A stretch of 64,000 bases of DNA. Origin: Sialis fuliginosa. Taxonomy: Eukaryota > Arthropoda > Insecta > Megaloptera > Sialidae. Positions 60,701 to 64,000 of the stretch are shown piece after piece (position 1 is the first letter of the stretch; every line of letters begins with the position of its first letter). A model generated the notes under the pieces. The model saw only the letters and a list, made by a program, of their open reading frames with translations, was not told where the DNA came from and made no database searches. Made by a program: the position numbers and the translations under genes. The stretch is taken from positions 30,566,001-30,630,000 of the forward strand of contig OY540810.1 in NCBI GenBank assembly GCA_961205875.1, written 5' to 3'.

Positions 60701-61078
60701 GAGGTATACCAGAATTCCGGCCGGAATTCACGTCTAACGTCACTACTATTATATTTTAAATATAAACACATAGATTATTATCTTAAATTAATATAACATT
60801 GTTCTATATGGTATTTCTTTAAAAAAATACATTTAATTATAAAAATTGTGTTTTCTACATATTCTGCAATTTTTACAGCTTCGTACAACTATTTGTATAG
60901 CTATAATTTCGTTAAATTATTTGTAGGTATAGTATATGTTCTTTTCGATCGAATGTAATTACATTTGTAGTGTCAATAATAATATAATATAAAAATAATA
61001 ATAACATAATAGTAGTGACGTTAAAATATTCACTTTAAATCTACATCGTGCATTCCGGCCGGAATTCCGATACACCTC
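60701..61078. mobile_element. TIR element with GAGGTATACCagaattccggccgg ends (378 bp)
   Basis: gaggtataccagaattccgg and ccggaattccgatacacctc are inverted. Inside, cgtcactactattat and ataatagtagtgacg are also inverted. TA flanks both sides (60699-60700, 61079-61080). The inner block is shared with the Penelope-like ends at 5.80 and 36.54 kb. Confidence 0.75.
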
Positions 61079-62470
61079 TAATTTTAACTACAAAATGCAT
61101 CTACATATTTTTAATAGCACATAGAATTAGATTATATTGAGAGAACCCCATTCTTAATATAGAAATGTCATATTGCAGGGTTTTTTTAAATCCGAGTAAC
61201 ATTAATTTAGCAATATCCCCGATTTAAACAAGAATCTACAGTATATTTAATTATATTTATCATTTGTACATTTACCGGAAATGTCATTGCGGCACTGCCG
61301 CCTGTTTTAGATATTCCGATTTTAGAGCGGGCGCACTTATGTAAGTCTCAACGTGGTCAGTTTCCTAATCAATACTTGCCGTGGGTCACTCACCGACTCC
61401 TAAATACAAGCTCCACTCGTATTTCTTCAATGGAACCTAAATCAGTGCATCATGGAATTTATGTTCTCTTAACGAAACATTCGAGTGAGAGTCGCAAAAA
61501 TACATCTAACATGAGGTAATAAACATTCACATACGCTGTTCAGAAAGCAAAATAATTAACTGCATGAAATAAACTGACTTTAAAATTGGTGATTTTTAAG
61601 CAGACGTATGTGTCATTCAGAAGCTAAAACAACTAAAGTTTATTTATTAAACAGGTAATATGCAAGTTGAAAATAAAAATAATGATGTATCAACTTATTG
61701 ATTGATTTTTTTTTTTTAATTATAGATATTATATTTAGATATGTTCTCTTGCCAGGTTATAGGATATATTTTTTACGTTAGGTAACATAAGGAATAAGCA
61801 GTGACGATAATAGTAAATCAAGTCGGAAAAAAGTTTGCCGCCAGTGCGCTTTTTGCAATACGCTGGCTAAATCGTTAAATATTGAACAAAATAATGAAGT
61901 AAAGAATTGTGTAGAATTAAAATATCTATAATATAGTCCGCGTTACCATATATGTATCTAACTCATATATTTAAGCTACATTGACTGCGTTTATGTTACC
62001 TACAAAGAAAATTAAAAATATTTGGGTTTTGTTTTCGTGGACTTTTAACCTGCAAAACATTAATCCTTATCGAAATAAATGATTTCATCGTCATAAGTAC
62101 TTAATGTAGATACAATTTACCCTTTACAACATCCATTTTGGTCTTTTAGTTTAAGAAATAACTTTAAATAAGTTTTATATGGTAAAATATTATTAATAAC
62201 GTGTGAACGAAAGAAGTGCTGCATCGCAGCGGGGTAGAGGGGACGATTTACATGCGCTCGGCCGGTATTCAGACTCCCTCGACTCGGCTGTTGTCTTTTG
62301 ATCGTCAATTATTTATTTTATTTTCAATAATTAACTTTTAAATTTAAACAGAACAAAAATTGTTTGTACTTTTTGTTCTGATTCGTTTTTGTTAGGTACT
62401 TTAAGTGTTGATTAGTTATTTTTACAATTTGTATTTAATTCAACGATATTTTTCAAAAATCGTAAACAAT
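61079..62470. other. Gene-free region
   Basis: A less AT-rich stretch at 61.27-61.45 kb has stops in all frames. A minus-strand frame at 62117-62308 (with GRAHVNRPLYPAAMQHFF) looks repeat-derived but I cannot name it. No host exon. Confidence 0.35.
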
Positions 62471-62510
62471 AATTCCGTGGTCCATGCGAGCGGGCACAGC
62501 TAGTTATTTA
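62470..62510 (-). repeat. Repeat head actagctgtgcccgctcgca
   Basis: Minus-strand reading of gcgagcgggcacagctagt, a string I know as one end of a common lepidopteran retroposon. Only the end can be bounded. Confidence 0.55.
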
Positions 62511-62859
62511 TAATTTAAAATACGTATTGACTAACGACTTTAATAAATAAGTGCATTGGCTCGGGCCCCTCACAAAATAAATGAGAGTATTCTGAGATAA
62601 TTTGCTACAAGTATCTGTTCACTGAAGCATTTGATTGTCTGTATCCGTTAGGTTCATATCAAAAATGCCGAAACCATTACTGCAGGCTTATATCGCGTAT
62701 TATTATTGTTACTATTGTGGGAATAAAATAACAATCTGTTTACATTTTGTACAGTGCCGGATTTACTAACTTGACCGCCTTACACTTATTGATAAATTGC
62801 CGTGTGATAATACAAAAAAAAAATACTCTTTTCATCAGAGCTATCACACGTACTACGTG
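62511..62859. other. Gene-free region
   Basis: No coding signal or bounded repeat seen. Confidence 0.3.
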
Positions 62860-63125
62860 AAAGTACTTAAAATACAAGTACCAAGTACTAAGTGAAAGTA
62901 CTTGAAGTTTCAAGTAATTTCTTATATTTTCAAATGTTCTTGGAGTAAGTACTTCAAGTATATTTTACTTGTTAAAATTAAATATTAGATTCGAGTATTA
63001 TTAAAAAGTAAGTACTTAAAGATATCAAGTGATACTTTAAGTACTATTTACTACTTTTAAATTTTCTTGAAGTAAAGTACTTCAAATACGAAAAAGTACT
63101 TTTTCAAGTATTTTACTTGCAGTAT
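62860..63125. repeat. Cluster of AAGTACTT-type motifs
   Basis: agtactt, aagtact and their near variants occur about ten times on both strands within 265 bp (acttgaagt, aagtacttcaagta). Such clusters occur near hAT transposon ends as transposase-binding repeats. No ends were found here. Confidence 0.6.
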
Positions 63126-64000
63126 TGGCAATTCTGCTCATCATAAATTATTATAAATAAAGTTAAAGCAAATTGACAGACTTTAAACATTTTTTACTCA
63201 CTCTTTTTTCTACAAGACAAAAAATGTATAGACTCTTGGTAGTGTAAAATATATTTATTTGCGATCCCATAATATTTAGAGAATCCACTGAGGAGTCACG
63301 AACCAAAGTTTGAAAATATATTAGTAATAGCTTACTAAAACAGATGCTCGTTAAAATAATTGTCCATAACATTAAATAATTTTCTATTAAATGAACGTAG
63401 TTCTGAAAAATATAAATAAAAAAGTTAATAACAATATACATATTATTTATTTATAGTGTCGGATCTAAATAGAGTAAAGGGGATTCGTTGTAATTCCCTG
63501 ATGACAAAATTAGTTTTTATATCGTTTTTTTGGCAATTAAAGTACAAATTAACATAAACCATATCGGTGCATTTTTGATGACACAAAATTCCGGTTCCAC
63601 GACTGTTTATTCAAAAACTACTTTGCAGTGGCGCACCCAAGGGGGGGGGGGGGGGAATTAAATCCCAAAAAATAAAAATTAATATATCTTACTACAAAAA
63701 AATTAACCCCCCCTGAATTTTTTTTGGTGCCCCACAAATAACTGTCAGAAAAAGTAGATAAGTACCATATATTAATTTACTACAGCAGTTTCTAAAATTT
63801 ATGTTACTACGTCTCCTTTTAAAAAAATTTAATCTGCCCCCACCCCTTTGTTTTATAAAATAATAAAGCTGCGTCTAAAAATGATATAAAATCTATTAAT
63901 ATACAAAACATTTAAAAAACGTAATTGGCAGATGAATGTGCTTTTTTATGAGCAAAAACTTTATTAAATCTAGGTGTCATATTTAGGTTTCATATCTCTT
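63126..64000. other. Gene-free region with homopolymer-rich repeat
   Basis: cagtggcgcacccaagggggg near 63627 joins a long G-run and, about 80 bases on, a short C-run. It resembles a hAT-type element start whose other end is not in view. No exon seen. Confidence 0.35.

Noticed and set aside
62117-62308. 63-codon frame with GRAHVNRPLYPAAMQHFF
   Set aside because: It looks repeat-derived, but I could not tie it to a family and there is no splice or promoter context.
1-64000. CRISPR array, phage defence system or prokaryotic operon
   Set aside because: Introns, ZAD zinc fingers and insect repeats show a eukaryotic genome; the tandem arrays lack the repeat-spacer pattern.

Overview
This is an AT-rich window from an animal nuclear genome with spliced genes. 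It is most likely an insect and probably a butterfly or moth. The evidence is a ZAD-type C2H2 zinc-finger gene (a family expanded in insects), a leucine-rich-repeat gene of the Artichoke type, and dispersed repeat tails that I know from Lepidoptera: 'gagaacctcctcc' near 22.87 kb, 'cgacttcaaaaa' near 60.34 kb, and the reverse complement of 'actagctgtgcccgc' near 62.49 kb. The order is an inference; I could not search any database.

The protein-coding part is the left 18.4 kb. A ZAD zinc-finger gene (minus, 444-2781) reads off the left edge and ends there in mid-finger. It is divergent from a four-exon gene (plus, 4199-8348) for a secreted protein with a six-cysteine head and a histidine/proline-rich repeat. 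A single-exon gene (minus, 9407-9721) encodes a 104-residue one-pass membrane protein and converges on it. A large gene (minus, 12925-18286) encodes a 1377-residue membrane-anchored LRR/LRRCT/FN3 protein. I rebuilt the multi-exon genes by matching GT..AG sites to reading phase; every phase closes.

From about 18.4 kb to the right edge I see no confident host gene. The only candidate exons are a divergent pair around 52.4-53.2 kb. The region is filled with transposon remains. These include mariner, Penelope-like, LINE and pogo-like coding relics; TA-flanked and TTAA-flanked MITEs; a hAT MITE with an exact 8-bp target duplication; several long foldback elements; and tandem arrays with units of 21, about 142, 162, 284 and 303 bp.

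The most striking structure is a 919-bp inverted repeat (35564-36482). Its roughly 448-bp arms look identical by eye, and each carries a hammerhead-ribozyme-like core. Similar cores lie at Penelope-like ends at 5.7, 50.7 and 51.3 kb. No prokaryotic system, CRISPR array, tRNA or rRNA was seen.
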